From: an uncultured bacterium
GTDB lineage: Bacteria > Bacillota_I > Bacilli_A > RF39 > UBA660
Direction of reading: 5' to 3'
Assembly (NCBI GenBank): GCA_905215145.1
Contig: CAJMOW010000029.1
Span: forward strand, 1-12,203
DNA: 12,203 nt
Of this stretch, positions 1 through 8,109 are shown one piece after another. The position numbers were made by a program, and so were the translations under genes. The notes below the pieces were generated by a model. That model was not told the DNA's origin. It did not search any database and worked only from the letters and a program-made list of their open reading frames with translations. Each line of letters begins with the position of its first letter. Position 1 is the stretch's first letter.

Positions 1-705
1 TTTTATATCTAATGATAAAGTTGATGGTTGAAGGTGCCCTGTTTCAGCAAAATGAGGTGCTCCAGTTGTTGTTTTATCTGTTATTTGAATAACATGCGGA
101 ATACCATCTTTTACTACAAGTTCAACACTTACTTCCGGACCAGTCATATATTCTTCAATAAGCAAATTACCTGTATCACTTATCTTTGAACTTTCTGCAA
201 TAGCATTTATTAATTCATTTTTATTATTAACCAAATATATACCTCTAGAACCTGCCATATCTATAGGTTTTACAATAACAGGAAATTTAAAAGTTTTATT
301 TAAATCATAATTTATAAAATCCTTCGAAATATATTCAAATTTTGGATGTGGGACATTATTTTCTTTAAAACTTTTTATCATCTCATATTTGTTGGTTGCT
401 TTTAAAGCAGAATCTATACTAATTCCTGGTAAATTTAATTCCTTAGCAATATATGCATATGTAGGAATTGCTAAGTCAACCATACCAACAGTCACACCAT
501 CTGGCATAATTTCTTTAGCTATTTTTAATATTTCTTCTTTATTTTTTACACTTAACTGGTAACTATAGTCAGCGTATTTTAATGCTGGAGCATCAGAATT
601 GATATCAACAATATATGTAATGATTCCTAATTCCTTTGCCTTTAAAACTAAAGGTATTTGAAATTCTGACCCCCCTAAAATTAATAATTTTTTGTTATTA
701 TACAT
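1..705 (-). CDS. ATP-grasp ligase, CarB-like, 3' end beyond window
   Basis: The visible 235 residues begin at an ATG directly preceded by an in-frame TAG, so the start is firm. The N-terminus (KKLLILGGSEFQIPLV) is a Rossmann-like preATP-grasp domain. It is followed by ATP-grasp signatures: FPVIVKPIDMAGSRGI near residues 136-151 (nucleotide-binding lysine and loop), LLIEEYMTGPEVSVE near 180-194, and FAETGHLQPSTLS near 218-230. Proteins of this kind use ATP to join a carboxylate to an amine through an acyl phosphate. The substrate cannot be read from the sequence. The gene starts 19 bases after the LicD-family gene and is probably cotranscribed with it, which suggests amino-acid or amide modification of a surface glycan (inference). 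The C-terminus lies off the left edge. Alternative roles include a dipeptide ligase or another carbamoyl-phosphate-synthase-like enzyme. Confidence 0.85.
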   Translation of the reverse strand, partial: MYNNKKLLILGGSEFQIPLVLKAKELGIITYIVDINSDAPALKYADYSYQLSVKNKEEILKIAKEIMPDGVTVGMVDLAIPTYAYIAKELNLPGISIDSALKATNKYEMIKSFKENNVPHPKFEYISKDFINYDLNKTFKFPVIVKPIDMAGSRGIYLVNNKNELINAIAESSKISDTGNLLIEEYMTGPEVSVELVVKDGIPHVIQITDKTTTGAPHFAETGHLQPSTLSLDIK

Positions 706-724
706 CTACAAATCAACTCTTTCT

Positions 725-1549
725 TTAATCATTATCTACTTTATAAATTTTTTCAAGATGAATTTCTCTTTCATTAATTGGTGGTAAAATCATATAATCA
801 CCATATAATAATCTCAAATGTTTATCATAACACTTAAGTGTTTTATATTTTTTATCTTCAAATTCAACCTCTACTAGATCATTTAAGTCCGATATCTTCT
901 CTCCTTCAAAGAAATCAGAAATATTTATTATGTTCTGAGCATATTTATAATTTTTTGCTTCGTATTTGCTCGCTATTTTATTAACTTTTTTTGTTAAATA
1001 ATTTATTGATACGAAGCTTAATAATAATTTTATCAAACATTTAATAATAAAAACTATTTTATTTCTTGAAAACGATTTTATTTGTTTTATTTTTAGTCTT
1101 TTAATATCAATTAATTTTTTTATAAATTTTATATTTTTATAGTTTTTATAATTTTCTTTTACCGAAGGTGATAATTTATCATATGGAAAAACATCAATCC
1201 AAAGATACTCATCATCTATGTTAAACCCTTTTTCTTGAACTTTATAATCCAAATTATAAAGTTTACAAAATGTAAACGTTGTATTTTTTAACTCTGGTGC
1301 AGTGATTAATAAATGATCATTAATCATAAAATTTTTGGTTTTTTTTACAGCATTTAAAAATTTATTATATTCTTTTCTTATCATAGAAATATCCAAATCA
1401 TCATCCCACGGGATAAATCCTTTATGTCTAGTTGCTCCAATTAATGTTCCATAATCCAAAAAATATTTTATATTATTTTTATCTAAAAAAGAAGTAAACT
1501 CATTAAGCATATTTTTTTGAATATCATGTATATTATTTATATTCAACAT
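725..1549 (-). CDS. LicD-family phosphotransferase
   Basis: The N-terminal half carries the LicD signature DYGTLIGATRHKGFIPWDDD (about residues 32-51), with the acidic cluster WDDDLDI expected of this nucleotidyltransferase-fold family, and then LWIDVFPYD near 117-125. Known LicD proteins transfer phosphocholine, or a similar phospho-substituent, onto cell-surface teichoic acid or polysaccharide, so a cytoplasmic face of cell-envelope assembly is likely. The acceptor here is unknown. I chose the ATG at 1549 (274 residues) because GGTG lies 6 bases upstream. An in-frame ATG at 1561 has no clear ribosome site and itself overlaps that GGTG. The middle of the protein is lysine- and isoleucine-rich with a hydrophobic stretch (IVFIIKCLIKLLLSFVSI, about residues 166-183), which could be membrane-associated. 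It is the first gene after its own promoter and is followed by the ATP-grasp gene. Confidence 0.88.
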   Translation of the reverse strand: MLNINNIHDIQKNMLNEFTSFLDKNNIKYFLDYGTLIGATRHKGFIPWDDDLDISMIRKEYNKFLNAVKKTKNFMINDHLLITAPELKNTTFTFCKLYNLDYKVQEKGFNIDDEYLWIDVFPYDKLSPSVKENYKNYKNIKFIKKLIDIKRLKIKQIKSFSRNKIVFIIKCLIKLLLSFVSINYLTKKVNKIASKYEAKNYKYAQNIINISDFFEGEKISDLNDLVEVEFEDKKYKTLKCYDKHLRLLYGDYMILPPINEREIHLEKIYKVDND

Positions 1550-1591
1550 ATCTATCACCATTTTTCTTTTTATTTTTCTAACTCTTTATTG

Positions 1592-1600
1592 ATTATACCA
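1592..1600 (-). promoter_or_regulatory. Extended -10 promoter for licD-like operon
   Basis: On the minus strand the sequence reads TGGTATAAT, a perfect extended -10 (TGnTATAAT). No convincing -35 sits 17 bases upstream, as expected for extended -10 promoters. The predicted transcription start is near 1585, giving a leader of about 36 bases to the ATG at 1549. Confidence 0.65.
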
Positions 1601-1702
1601 TATTAACACCTACATTTTCTACAATTTAACAAAAAATAGCAGGATAAAAATATAGTTTAAATTTTAAACATGCATTTTTATCAATAAATACAATACTTTA
1701 TT

Positions 1703-1736
1703 AAAAAAATATACTTAAAAACAGTTTTATAGTATA
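1703..1736 (-). terminator. Second terminator-like hairpin after ddl
   Basis: TATACTATAAAA and TTTTAAGTATA pair as an 11-bp stem with one bulged base, around a short loop (CTGT), and are followed on the minus strand by seven T residues. It is purely AU-rich and thus weak. It lies about 30 bases beyond the stronger ddl terminator and may act as a backup before the licD-like promoter. It could also be chance in AT-rich DNA. Confidence 0.4.
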
Positions 1737-1762
1737 CTTATATTATTAGAAATATAGGTGAT

Positions 1763-1805
1763 AAAAAAGCCTGCCAAGTCTTTAACTAAAAGTCTTTGAC
1801 AAGCT
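1763..1805 (-). terminator. Rho-independent terminator of hydrolase-murF-ddl unit
   Basis: On the minus strand AGCTTGTCAA pairs with TTGGCAGGCT (10 bp with two G-U pairs). The intervening part can fold further through CTTT/AAAG. The stem is followed by TTTTTT. It begins about 8 bases after the ddl stop codon. Confidence 0.8.
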
Positions 1806-1812
1806 AAAAAAA

Positions 1813-3027
1813 TTAATTTATATTTTTATCCTGTTTTAAACCTTTCAATCCTTTTAAACCTTTGCAACCATTGTAATTGCTTAATATATTTGATTCAAAT
1901 GAAAATACTTTTTTAGAAGTTGCTTTATAATCTTTAATAGCTAAAGTTATTGCTTCATCTAAAAGTTTTGAATATTTCTTACCAATTGGTTCCCATAGAT
2001 AAAATGCTAAAGAACCAGGAATTGTATTAGGTTCGTTTACATAAACTTTTTTATCTGTTTTATCAATCATAAAGTCTATTCTACATATACCACTTAAATT
2101 TAATACTCTAAATACTTCTTTTGAATAATTTTCTATATCTGTTTGTTGTTTTTTAGTTATTCGTGCAGGAATGATTCTTTTCGCACTAGCCATTCCTTTT
2201 GATCCCATACCTTTTCCTTTTACTTTAGAAGAACCAATATATTTATCTGCATATGTTAAAAATTCTTTTGTACTCATTACTTCTTCTATAGCACTTGTTG
2301 TTTGATGTTCATAATTTCCAAATACTGAGCAATTAACTTCAATCATATCTGTAACTACTTTTTCTACAACTATTTTATGATCATATTTAATAGCTTCTGT
2401 TATAGCTTCATCAATTTTTTTAGAATCATCTACAAAAGTAATACCTACGCTACTACCTAAACTTGCTGGTTTAACAATAACAGGATATTTAAGTTTTTTA
2501 ATTTCTGAAAGTATTTTTTCTGAATTTGCTTCATACTCTGTATCATAAAACCAAGTATAAGGTACAATTGGTAATCCAGCAGATTCAAATACTTGTTTCA
2601 TTACAACTTTATCTTGTCCAAGTGCTGAACCAAGTACTTTACTTCCAACATATGGAATTCCAACTGTATCTAAGAATCCTTGTAAAGTACCATCTTCTGC
2701 ATTGTTTCCATGTACTATTGGAAATGCAATATCTATTTGTTCTACTTCTTTATTAAATAAACCATTTGTTTTAATTAAATAAAACTCGTTATTTTTTTTA
2801 CATAAAGTTACTTGAGTAGCATATCTTTTTAATAAATCTAAATCTTTATAAATTTCTATATCTTTAAGAAGTGCACCTGTATACCAAATTCTATCCTTTG
2901 ATATATAAATAGGTACTACATCATATTTTTCTTCATCTATATTATTCATTGCTTGTACTGCAGAAATTATACTTACTTCATGCTCAACTGTACACCCACC
3001 AAAAATTACACCAACTTTAATTTTCAT
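1813..3027 (-). CDS. ddl: D-alanine--D-alanine ligase
   Basis: This cytoplasmic ATP-grasp enzyme condenses two D-alanines with ATP to give D-Ala-D-Ala, the substrate of MurF. The protein is 404 residues. It opens with VGVIFGGCTVEHEVSIIS, the N-terminal Ddl motif with the catalytic glutamate near 15. A central ATP-grasp lysine segment (YPVIVKPASLGSSVGI) and the omega-loop SKGMASAKRIIPA follow. The C-terminal metal-binding motif is YVNEPNTIPGSLAFYLWE. The ATG at 3027 is chosen because AAGGGAAG lies just upstream; an in-frame ATG at 3066 would add 13 residues inside murF. The murF stop is 4 bases upstream, so the two are probably translationally coupled. The usual family end (about FSFESNILS) is followed by about 20 extra residues with a GLK repeat. 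Confidence 0.96.
   Translation of the reverse strand: MKIKVGVIFGGCTVEHEVSIISAVQAMNNIDEEKYDVVPIYISKDRIWYTGALLKDIEIYKDLDLLKRYATQVTLCKKNNEFYLIKTNGLFNKEVEQIDIAFPIVHGNNAEDGTLQGFLDTVGIPYVGSKVLGSALGQDKVVMKQVFESAGLPIVPYTWFYDTEYEANSEKILSEIKKLKYPVIVKPASLGSSVGITFVDDSKKIDEAITEAIKYDHKIVVEKVVTDMIEVNCSVFGNYEHQTTSAIEEVMSTKEFLTYADKYIGSSKVKGKGMGSKGMASAKRIIPARITKKQQTDIENYSKEVFRVLNLSGICRIDFMIDKTDKKVYVNEPNTIPGSLAFYLWEPIGKKYSKLLDEAITLAIKDYKATSKKVFSFESNILSNYNGCKGLKGLKGLKQDKNIN
1834..1869 (-). repeat. Four 9-bp tandem units encoding GCK-GLK-GLK-GLK
   Basis: Four consecutive 9-base units, GGTTGCAAA, GGTTTAAAA, GGATTGAAA and GGTTTAAAA on the coding strand, encode Gly-Cys-Lys and then three Gly-Leu-Lys near the end of Ddl. 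The first and last GLK units are almost identical in sequence and the middle one differs at silent positions. Confidence 0.8.
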
Positions 3028-3031
3028 ATTA

Positions 3032-4602
3032 TTACTTCCCTTCATTAAATATATCTGGTAAATCATTTTCTAAAAGTACAAATGTTTTTTCATCACTTAG
3101 TTTTTGCATAAGTGGAAAAGCTTTTTTTACATCGTTTAATATATGTATTTTTTTCTTATCATATTTTTTTTCTATTAAACCATCATATATAGGTTTGGTT
3201 TGTTCTTCTCCAACTAATATAACTTCATCACATACCTTACTTATATATTCGCCAAATTTTTTATTTATATTATATTGTTCTGTTCCAAGTTCTATCATAC
3301 CTGGGGTAACAATTATTTTTTTGCCTTTCATTAAATTTAAAACTTCTAAAGCCATTTTAGAACCAACTGGATTTGAATTATATGCATCATCTATTATATT
3401 AATATTTCCAAATTTTTTAAATTCTAATCTATGTTCTACTGGTTTTACTTTTTTTACTGCTCTAATTAAATCATCTATGTCAATACCTAATTCGTACCCT
3501 AGAAGTACTCCAGCTAAAATATTATAAATGTTTGCAGTTCCAAGTAATTTTGTTTCAAATTTATATACTTTTTTTTCATTTTTAAAATGTGCATCAAAAG
3601 TCATACCTTTATCTGTTATTTCTATGTTATCAGCATATAAATCAACTTTTTTATTATTAATACCAATCCATAAAATTTTACATTTGTTTTTAATTTTATA
3701 GTTTAATTGATATTCATCATCTCCATTTAATATACCAATACCATCTTTAGATAATGATTCAATAAGTTCAAATTTTCCCCTACAAATGTTTCTAAGTGAG
3801 CTGTTCCAATTGTAGTTATAATTCCATATTTAGGTTTTACAAAATCGCAAAGTTCTTTTATTTCACCTACTTTAAATGCGCCCATCTCAACAATAAATGT
3901 ATCTGTAAATTTATCCAAGTATTCATTTATCGTTCGCATAATACCATATGTTGTATTAAAATTTTTAGGTGTTGGTAAAGCATTGTACTTTATATTTAAA
4001 ATATCAGATAATATATTTTTACTGCTTGTTTTTCCATAACTTCCTGTTATTCCAATAATATTCATATTATTCATTGAATTTAATTTTTTTGTTGCCTTAT
4101 TTTTATAATAATAGAAAACACATTTTTCAATTGGTTTATTTATTATATTAGCTAAATATACAACATAGTAATTTGAATAAGCTAAAATACCATATATAAT
4201 ATAATATATATTTAAATAACATTCATTATAATTTAAACAAATAAAGATTAAAGGTATTAAATATATAATATAAATTGTTACTAATAATCTTTTTACTCTA
4301 CTTGTATATTTAAGTGGGAGTTTTACCTGCTCTTTTTTTCTTGTTAATATAAATATACAAACTAAATAAAATATTGAAAAAAGAATATATTGTAAATTTG
4401 AACTTACAAAAAATCCTAGTAATATAACTATTAAGAATAACATATCAAAATTAATAAATACCTTTTCTAAATTGTTATTTATCCATTTTATATATCTATT
4501 TCCATCATTATACCAATTTTGTTGTAATGAATGTAATGCCTTAGATGTTTTAACAAACACATATAGTAATAAAGTTATTAAACTGAATATAAAACAATGC
4601 AT
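3032..4602 (-). pseudogene. murF: MurF with N-terminal membrane domain, frame-broken
   Basis: This is a UDP-MurNAc-tripeptide--D-Ala-D-Ala ligase split between two frames. The first frame (4602 to 3727) has about 160 residues with four to five hydrophobic segments (about 2-17, 53-66, 70-86, 106-124, 132-150). The Mur ligase P-loop GITGSYGKTS follows (184-193), then VEMGAFKVGEIKEL and GIITTIGTAHLETF. The reading then leaves the true frame near 3768-3785 and stops after 20 off-frame residues. The other frame continues as FELIESLSKDGIGILNGDDE, then IDDAYNSNPVGSKMALEVL and PGMIELG, to a normal MurF end. Compared with family members, roughly six residues (about 19 bases) are missing at the junction. 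The start is firm: AGGAGG is 5 bases before the ATG and overlaps the end of the hydrolase gene. MurF is normally essential, so this may be an assembly error, a variant, or a relic of a duplicated gene. Confidence 0.85.
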
Positions 4603-4603
4603 A

Positions 4604-5338
4604 CTAACCTCCTATAAATGAATTTATTATATTTATTGTTTGACCAAGTCTTTCTAAATATGCATAGTGTGTGCATCCTTCATATTCTACAAGACCACAA
4701 TCTTTAATTAATTTTTCTAATTTTCTTGCAAGTTCTATAGAAACTGCTTCATCATTAGTTCCCCATACTAATAATGTTGGAACTAAAATTTTATCTAAAC
4801 AATCAGTTATATCTAAATTAACTGTTTCAACTAATATTTTTCTCATCATTTCAGATGCATTTCTATAATCTGTTGAACCAATGTGTTTTTTTGCAAATTT
4901 TTCTAATTTATTAACTAAAGGAACTTTCTTCATTTTTTTTAAAATTTTTGTTTTCAAAGACGGATTTTGAACTTCTTTAGTATATGGACTTCCAAATAAG
5001 ATTATTTTTTCTGTTTCATACATACTTGAATATAATAAAGTAATTTTACCACCAAATGAATGACCTATCATTATTGGCTTTTCTATTTTTAAGCCTTTTA
5101 ATAATTCATGAATGCATTCTACATAATCATTTACTTTCCATACATAAGTTGGTTCTTCACTTTCACCAAACCCTGGTAAATCAATTATTATAATATTAAA
5201 TTTATCACTTATTGCATCACCTATTGGCCTCATCATTTCTATATTTTGTCCCCAGCCATGTAAAAGTACTACGGTTTTTGCATCTTTTTTTCCATAATTT
5301 ATATAATTAACATCAACATTCATTATCTTTTTTATCAT
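4604..5338 (-). CDS. Alpha/beta-fold hydrolase
   Basis: The 244-residue protein has a complete alpha/beta hydrolase layout. The oxyanion region HGWG is at 27-30 and DLPGFGES at 53-60. The nucleophile elbow GHSFGG has Ser94, the acid is Asp196 in VWGTNDEAVS, and the base is His224 in GCTHYAYLE. There is no signal peptide, so it should be cytoplasmic. The substrate is unknown; position as first gene of a unit with murF and ddl suggests an envelope-related esterase or amidase, but this is inference only. I chose the ATG at 5338, with GGTGA 5 bases upstream. The in-frame ATG at 5350 would sit at or before the predicted transcription start. The stop codon lies 1 base before murF, and the murF ribosome site is inside the gene's end. 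Confidence 0.88.
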   Translation of the reverse strand: MIKKIMNVDVNYINYGKKDAKTVVLLHGWGQNIEMMRPIGDAISDKFNIIIIDLPGFGESEEPTYVWKVNDYVECIHELLKGLKIEKPIMIGHSFGGKITLLYSSMYETEKIILFGSPYTKEVQNPSLKTKILKKMKKVPLVNKLEKFAKKHIGSTDYRNASEMMRKILVETVNLDITDCLDKILVPTLLVWGTNDEAVSIELARKLEKLIKDCGLVEYEGCTHYAYLERLGQTINIINSFIGG

Positions 5339-5355
5339 GAGTTTCACCATTATTA

Positions 5356-5361
5356 ATTATA
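5356..5361 (-). promoter_or_regulatory. -10 box for hydrolase-murF-ddl unit
   Basis: A perfect TATAAT on the minus strand lies 7 bases before the GGTGA ribosome site. The hexamer 17 bases upstream is TTTTAA, a poor -35. It sits between the terminator of the previous unit and the first gene, where a promoter is needed. Transcription should start near 5349. Confidence 0.6.
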
Positions 5362-5384
5362 CACTATTTAATATTTTATTAAAA

Positions 5385-5412
5385 GAAAAAACACATAATT
5401 TATGTGTTTTTA
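5385..5412 (-). terminator. Strong hairpin terminator after the DHH gene
   Basis: ACACATA and TATGTGT form a 7-bp stem around a 3-base loop (5398-5400), extended by four A-T pairs (5387-5390 with 5408-5411). On the minus strand it is followed by TTTTTTCTTTT. The plus strand also has a T-rich 3' side, but no gene points that way. It ends the dusB-to-DHH operon. Confidence 0.85.
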
Positions 5413-5423
5413 CATATTTTTAC

Positions 5424-6380
5424 TTATGATTCATACTTATTACACTCTAAATCAAGTGCTTCTACTAATTTATCAACTTCTTCAAAGTTTTTCAATCTAA
5501 CTCCACTAGCTAGTTTATGACCTCCACCGCCAAACTTAGCAGCTACATCATTAATTATAGGTCCTCTAGATCTTATTGATCCTCTTATGAAATCATTATT
5601 CTTATCTTCAGTAAATACTGCCCAACTTACAAAATCCTCTATATAATTAAAGTTATTAACCATATTACCAGCTGTTGCTGCATCTACATCAAATTTTTTT
5701 AATACATCGTCTGTTAATTTAATATATCCAAATTTATTTTCTGTAACTATCATGTTATTAATTATATAGCTTTGAAATTTCAATTCTTTTAAACTTCTTA
5801 AATATAAATTATCATATAATGAAGTAAAATTAATATCTGTTTCTTTTATTAATTTTGAAACTAAATCAAAAGTGTTAGGTGTAGTATATGAAAATAAAAA
5901 TCTATTTGTATCTGCAACTATTCCTATATATAACTTTTCAGCAGCTTCTTTTGTAATTTTTAATTTCATTGAAAATGCGAAATCTATTATTATTTGACTA
6001 GCGCTACTTGCTTTATCATTTATACATTCTATGTCACAATATTTTTCAACAAATGGATGATGATCAATTTTTATAGTTTTTGAAAATCTAGTAGTATCTA
6101 CCCCATCAACCCTTTTTTTATCTGGTGTATCTGTCACTATCAATAGTGAATTTTCATACATTTCATCAGTTAATTTATCTAAAGTACCTAGATATTTAAA
6201 TCTAGATGCAGGCATTCCTACTACATAAACTTTTTTTAAAGGAAAATTGTTTACTATTATATCTTTAAGTGCGATTTGACTTGCAAGTGCATCAGGATCA
6301 GCACCTACATGTCTTGCAATAACAATTGTATTATATTTTTTTATTTGTTTTAGTATTTCTTTATATGATTTTTTATACAT
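5424..6380 (-). CDS. DHH/DHHA1 phosphoesterase, NrnA-like
   Basis: The 318-residue protein has the two-domain layout of NrnA. The DHH domain holds HVGADPDALAS (His24, Asp28, Asp30), VTDTPDKKRVD (Asp84), KIDHHP (Asp106-His107-His108) and VADTNRF (Asp157), all expected Mn-binding residues. The C-terminal DHHA1 domain contains GGGGHKLASG near 284-293. Family members degrade oligoribonucleotides two to five nucleotides long, dephosphorylate 3'-phosphoadenosine 5'-phosphate, or cleave linear or cyclic dinucleotides; the sequence alone does not tell which. GAGGA lies 4 bases before the ATG and overlaps the ackA stop region, 8 bases upstream. It is the last gene of its operon, with a terminator 12 bases after the stop. 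Confidence 0.92.
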   Translation of the reverse strand: MYKKSYKEILKQIKKYNTIVIARHVGADPDALASQIALKDIIVNNFPLKKVYVVGMPASRFKYLGTLDKLTDEMYENSLLIVTDTPDKKRVDGVDTTRFSKTIKIDHHPFVEKYCDIECINDKASSASQIIIDFAFSMKLKITKEAAEKLYIGIVADTNRFLFSYTTPNTFDLVSKLIKETDINFTSLYDNLYLRSLKELKFQSYIINNMIVTENKFGYIKLTDDVLKKFDVDAATAGNMVNNFNYIEDFVSWAVFTEDKNNDFIRGSIRSRGPIINDVAAKFGGGGHKLASGVRLKNFEEVDKLVEALDLECNKYES

Positions 6381-6388
6381 TTCTTCCT

Positions 6389-7567
6389 CTATTTTAAGAA
6401 ATCATAAGTATCACGTGCTATCATAACTTCTTCATCAGTTGCTATTACGTAGCATGGAACACTTGAATCATCACTACTTATTTTTGTTTCTTTTTCTATT
6501 GAATTATTTCTTTTTTCATCTACTTTTATACCCAAAATATTTAATCCATTTATTACATCTCTTCTCATTTTTGAAGAGTTTTCTGCAATACCTGCTGTAA
6601 ATATAATTGCATCGCATCCATTTAATTCAACATAATATTTAGCAATATAATCAATTATTCTTTTTATAAACATTTTGTATGCAAGTTTGCATCTTTCATT
6701 TCCTGCATCTATTCCTGCATTTATATCTCTAAAATCACTGCTTACACCACTTATTCCAAGTAAACCACTTTTTTTATTTAAAATATTATCTATTTCTTTT
6801 GTACTTAAATTTGTTTTTTCCATGATATATGGAATTATTGTAGCATCTATATCGCCACATCTACTACCCATTATAAGTCCTGCATTTGGTGTTAATCCCA
6901 TTGACGTATTTACACATTTGGAATTCTTTACTGCACTTATACTAGCACCATTTCCAATATGGCAAGTTATTAATTTAGTATCATTTCTTCCAAGTATTTC
7001 ATTTGTTTTTAAAGTAATATATTTATGACTTGTTCCATGTGCTCCATATCTTCTTATTTTATATTCACTATTCCATTCATAAGGTAATGCATATAAATAA
7101 TTTTCTTCACTAATTGTTTGATGAAATGCAGTATCGAAAACTACTGTTAATAAAGCATTGGGAATTACTTCTTGTTCTGCTCTTATACCAACAATAGCAG
7201 CTGGGTTATGAAGTGGCGCTAAAGCACTTAACTCATCTATTTTAGAAATAACTTCTTCGTCAACTTTTTCAGTTTTATCAAAATAGCTTCCACCTTGAAC
7301 GACTCTATTTCCAATACCTTTAATTTCCTCTAATGATTTAACAATATTGTTTTCTAATAATTCTTTAACTAAGTATTCAAAAGCTACTTTATGATCTTTT
7401 AATTCTACTTCTTTTTTTATTTTTTCTCCATTTATTTTTATAGTATAAAAACTTTCTCCTATACCTATTCTTTCAAATACTCCAGAGATTAAAACCTTTT
7501 CTTCTGGCATTTCATAAAGTTGAAATTTCAATGATGAGCTTCCTGTATTTACTGATAATATTTTCAT
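6389..7567 (-). CDS. ackA: Acetate kinase
   Basis: AckA interconverts acetyl phosphate plus ADP with acetate plus ATP. The 392-residue length is typical. Active-site features are all present: VNTGSSSLKF with Asn7, GNRVVQGG with Arg88, LHNPAA with His120, VFDTAFHQT with Asp145, GAHGTSHKY with His177, the phosphate loop HIGNGAS, GSRCGDIDA with Arg236, FTAGIAENS, and a conserved glutamate in TDEEVMIARD at the C-terminus. The ATG at 7567 is chosen because AGAAGG lies 5 bases upstream. An in-frame upstream ATG would add 18 residues inside the phosphatase gene. No phosphate acetyltransferase gene is in the window, so acetyl phosphate must come from a pta elsewhere or another route. It lies 13 bases after the phosphatase gene. 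Confidence 0.96.
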   Translation of the reverse strand: MKILSVNTGSSSLKFQLYEMPEEKVLISGVFERIGIGESFYTIKINGEKIKKEVELKDHKVAFEYLVKELLENNIVKSLEEIKGIGNRVVQGGSYFDKTEKVDEEVISKIDELSALAPLHNPAAIVGIRAEQEVIPNALLTVVFDTAFHQTISEENYLYALPYEWNSEYKIRRYGAHGTSHKYITLKTNEILGRNDTKLITCHIGNGASISAVKNSKCVNTSMGLTPNAGLIMGSRCGDIDATIIPYIMEKTNLSTKEIDNILNKKSGLLGISGVSSDFRDINAGIDAGNERCKLAYKMFIKRIIDYIAKYYVELNGCDAIIFTAGIAENSSKMRRDVINGLNILGIKVDEKRNNSIEKETKISSDDSSVPCYVIATDEEVMIARDTYDFLK

Positions 7568-7580
7568 AAAAACCTTCTTT

Positions 7581-8105
7581 CTATAAATCATATTTAAAAA
7601 TTGCACAATTTGGTACATCAAATTTTAGAAAATCTTCATCTTCTTTATATGAAGTAAGAGCAAAATGAAGTGCTCGTACAGTTGCACCATGTGAAACTAT
7701 TAAAATTGTTTTATCACTATATTTTTCTTTTATTTCGTTTTTAAAACTATTTACTCTTTTAAATAAATCTTGTATTGGTTCAACACCATTATCACTATAA
7801 TTGCTTTTATAATCCCAATATTTTTTTGAATCATAATTAAGTGCTGGCTTACCTTCAAATTCTCCCATATTTCTTTCTACTAAACGTTTATCTATAATAG
7901 GGTTTACATCAGATAAAATTTGTGCTGTTTTAATAGCTCTTTTTAATGGGCTAGAAAAGCATATATCAATTTTATCTTCTATTTTTTCTTTTGCAATTTC
8001 TGCTTGTTTTTCTCCAATTTTATTAAGTGGAATATCTGTTTTTCCTTGTATTAAACCGGAAACATTCCAATCTGTTTTTCCATGTCTAACAATATATATT
8101 TTCAA
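7581..8105 (-). CDS. Histidine phosphatase family protein
   Basis: The 174-residue single-domain protein has the branch-2/phosphoglycerate-mutase-like catalytic set: VRHGKTDWN with the phospho-accepting His8, SSPLKRAIKTA with Arg56, ERNMGEFEG with Glu77, and VSHGATVRAL with His139. Members dephosphorylate small metabolites (for example the alpha-ribazole phosphate, fructose-bisphosphatase or broad-specificity types); its substrate is unknown. It is too short for a classical dPGM (about 230-250 residues). Translation starts at TTG, supported by AAGGA 8 bases upstream, which is located in the last codons of lysS. The lysS stop is 4 bases before the start, so coupling is likely. Confidence 0.92.
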   Translation of the reverse strand: MKIYIVRHGKTDWNVSGLIQGKTDIPLNKIGEKQAEIAKEKIEDKIDICFSSPLKRAIKTAQILSDVNPIIDKRLVERNMGEFEGKPALNYDSKKYWDYKSNYSDNGVEPIQDLFKRVNSFKNEIKEKYSDKTILIVSHGATVRALHFALTSYKEDEDFLKFDVPNCAIFKYDL

Positions 8106-8109
8106 ATTA

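Noticed and set aside
1640..1700. Small RNA or short gene in the gap between ddl and the licD-like gene.
   Set aside because: The stretch is very AT-rich, has no open frame with a ribosome site and no structure beyond the noted hairpins.
2526..2756. Plus-strand open frame inside ddl, like others at 3195-3527, 3796-3978, 4671-4868, 6675-7028, 8430-8648 and 10228-10422.
   Set aside because: All are antisense to well-supported conserved genes, have biased compositions typical of reverse translation of AT-rich genes, and lack convincing ribosome sites.
3032..3604. Treating the C-terminal murF part as a separate gene starting at the ATG at 3604.
   Set aside because: The same frame carries conserved MurF sequence upstream of that ATG (from about 3770), and there is no ribosome site, so the ATG is internal.
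3766..3780. Possible programmed -1 frameshift in murF at the heptamer A-AAT-TTG, which fits X-XXY-YYZ and would lead into the correct frame.
   Set aside because: Such heptamers are common in AT-rich DNA, this one is a weak type, no clear stimulatory structure is visible, and slippage would still leave about six conserved residues missing.
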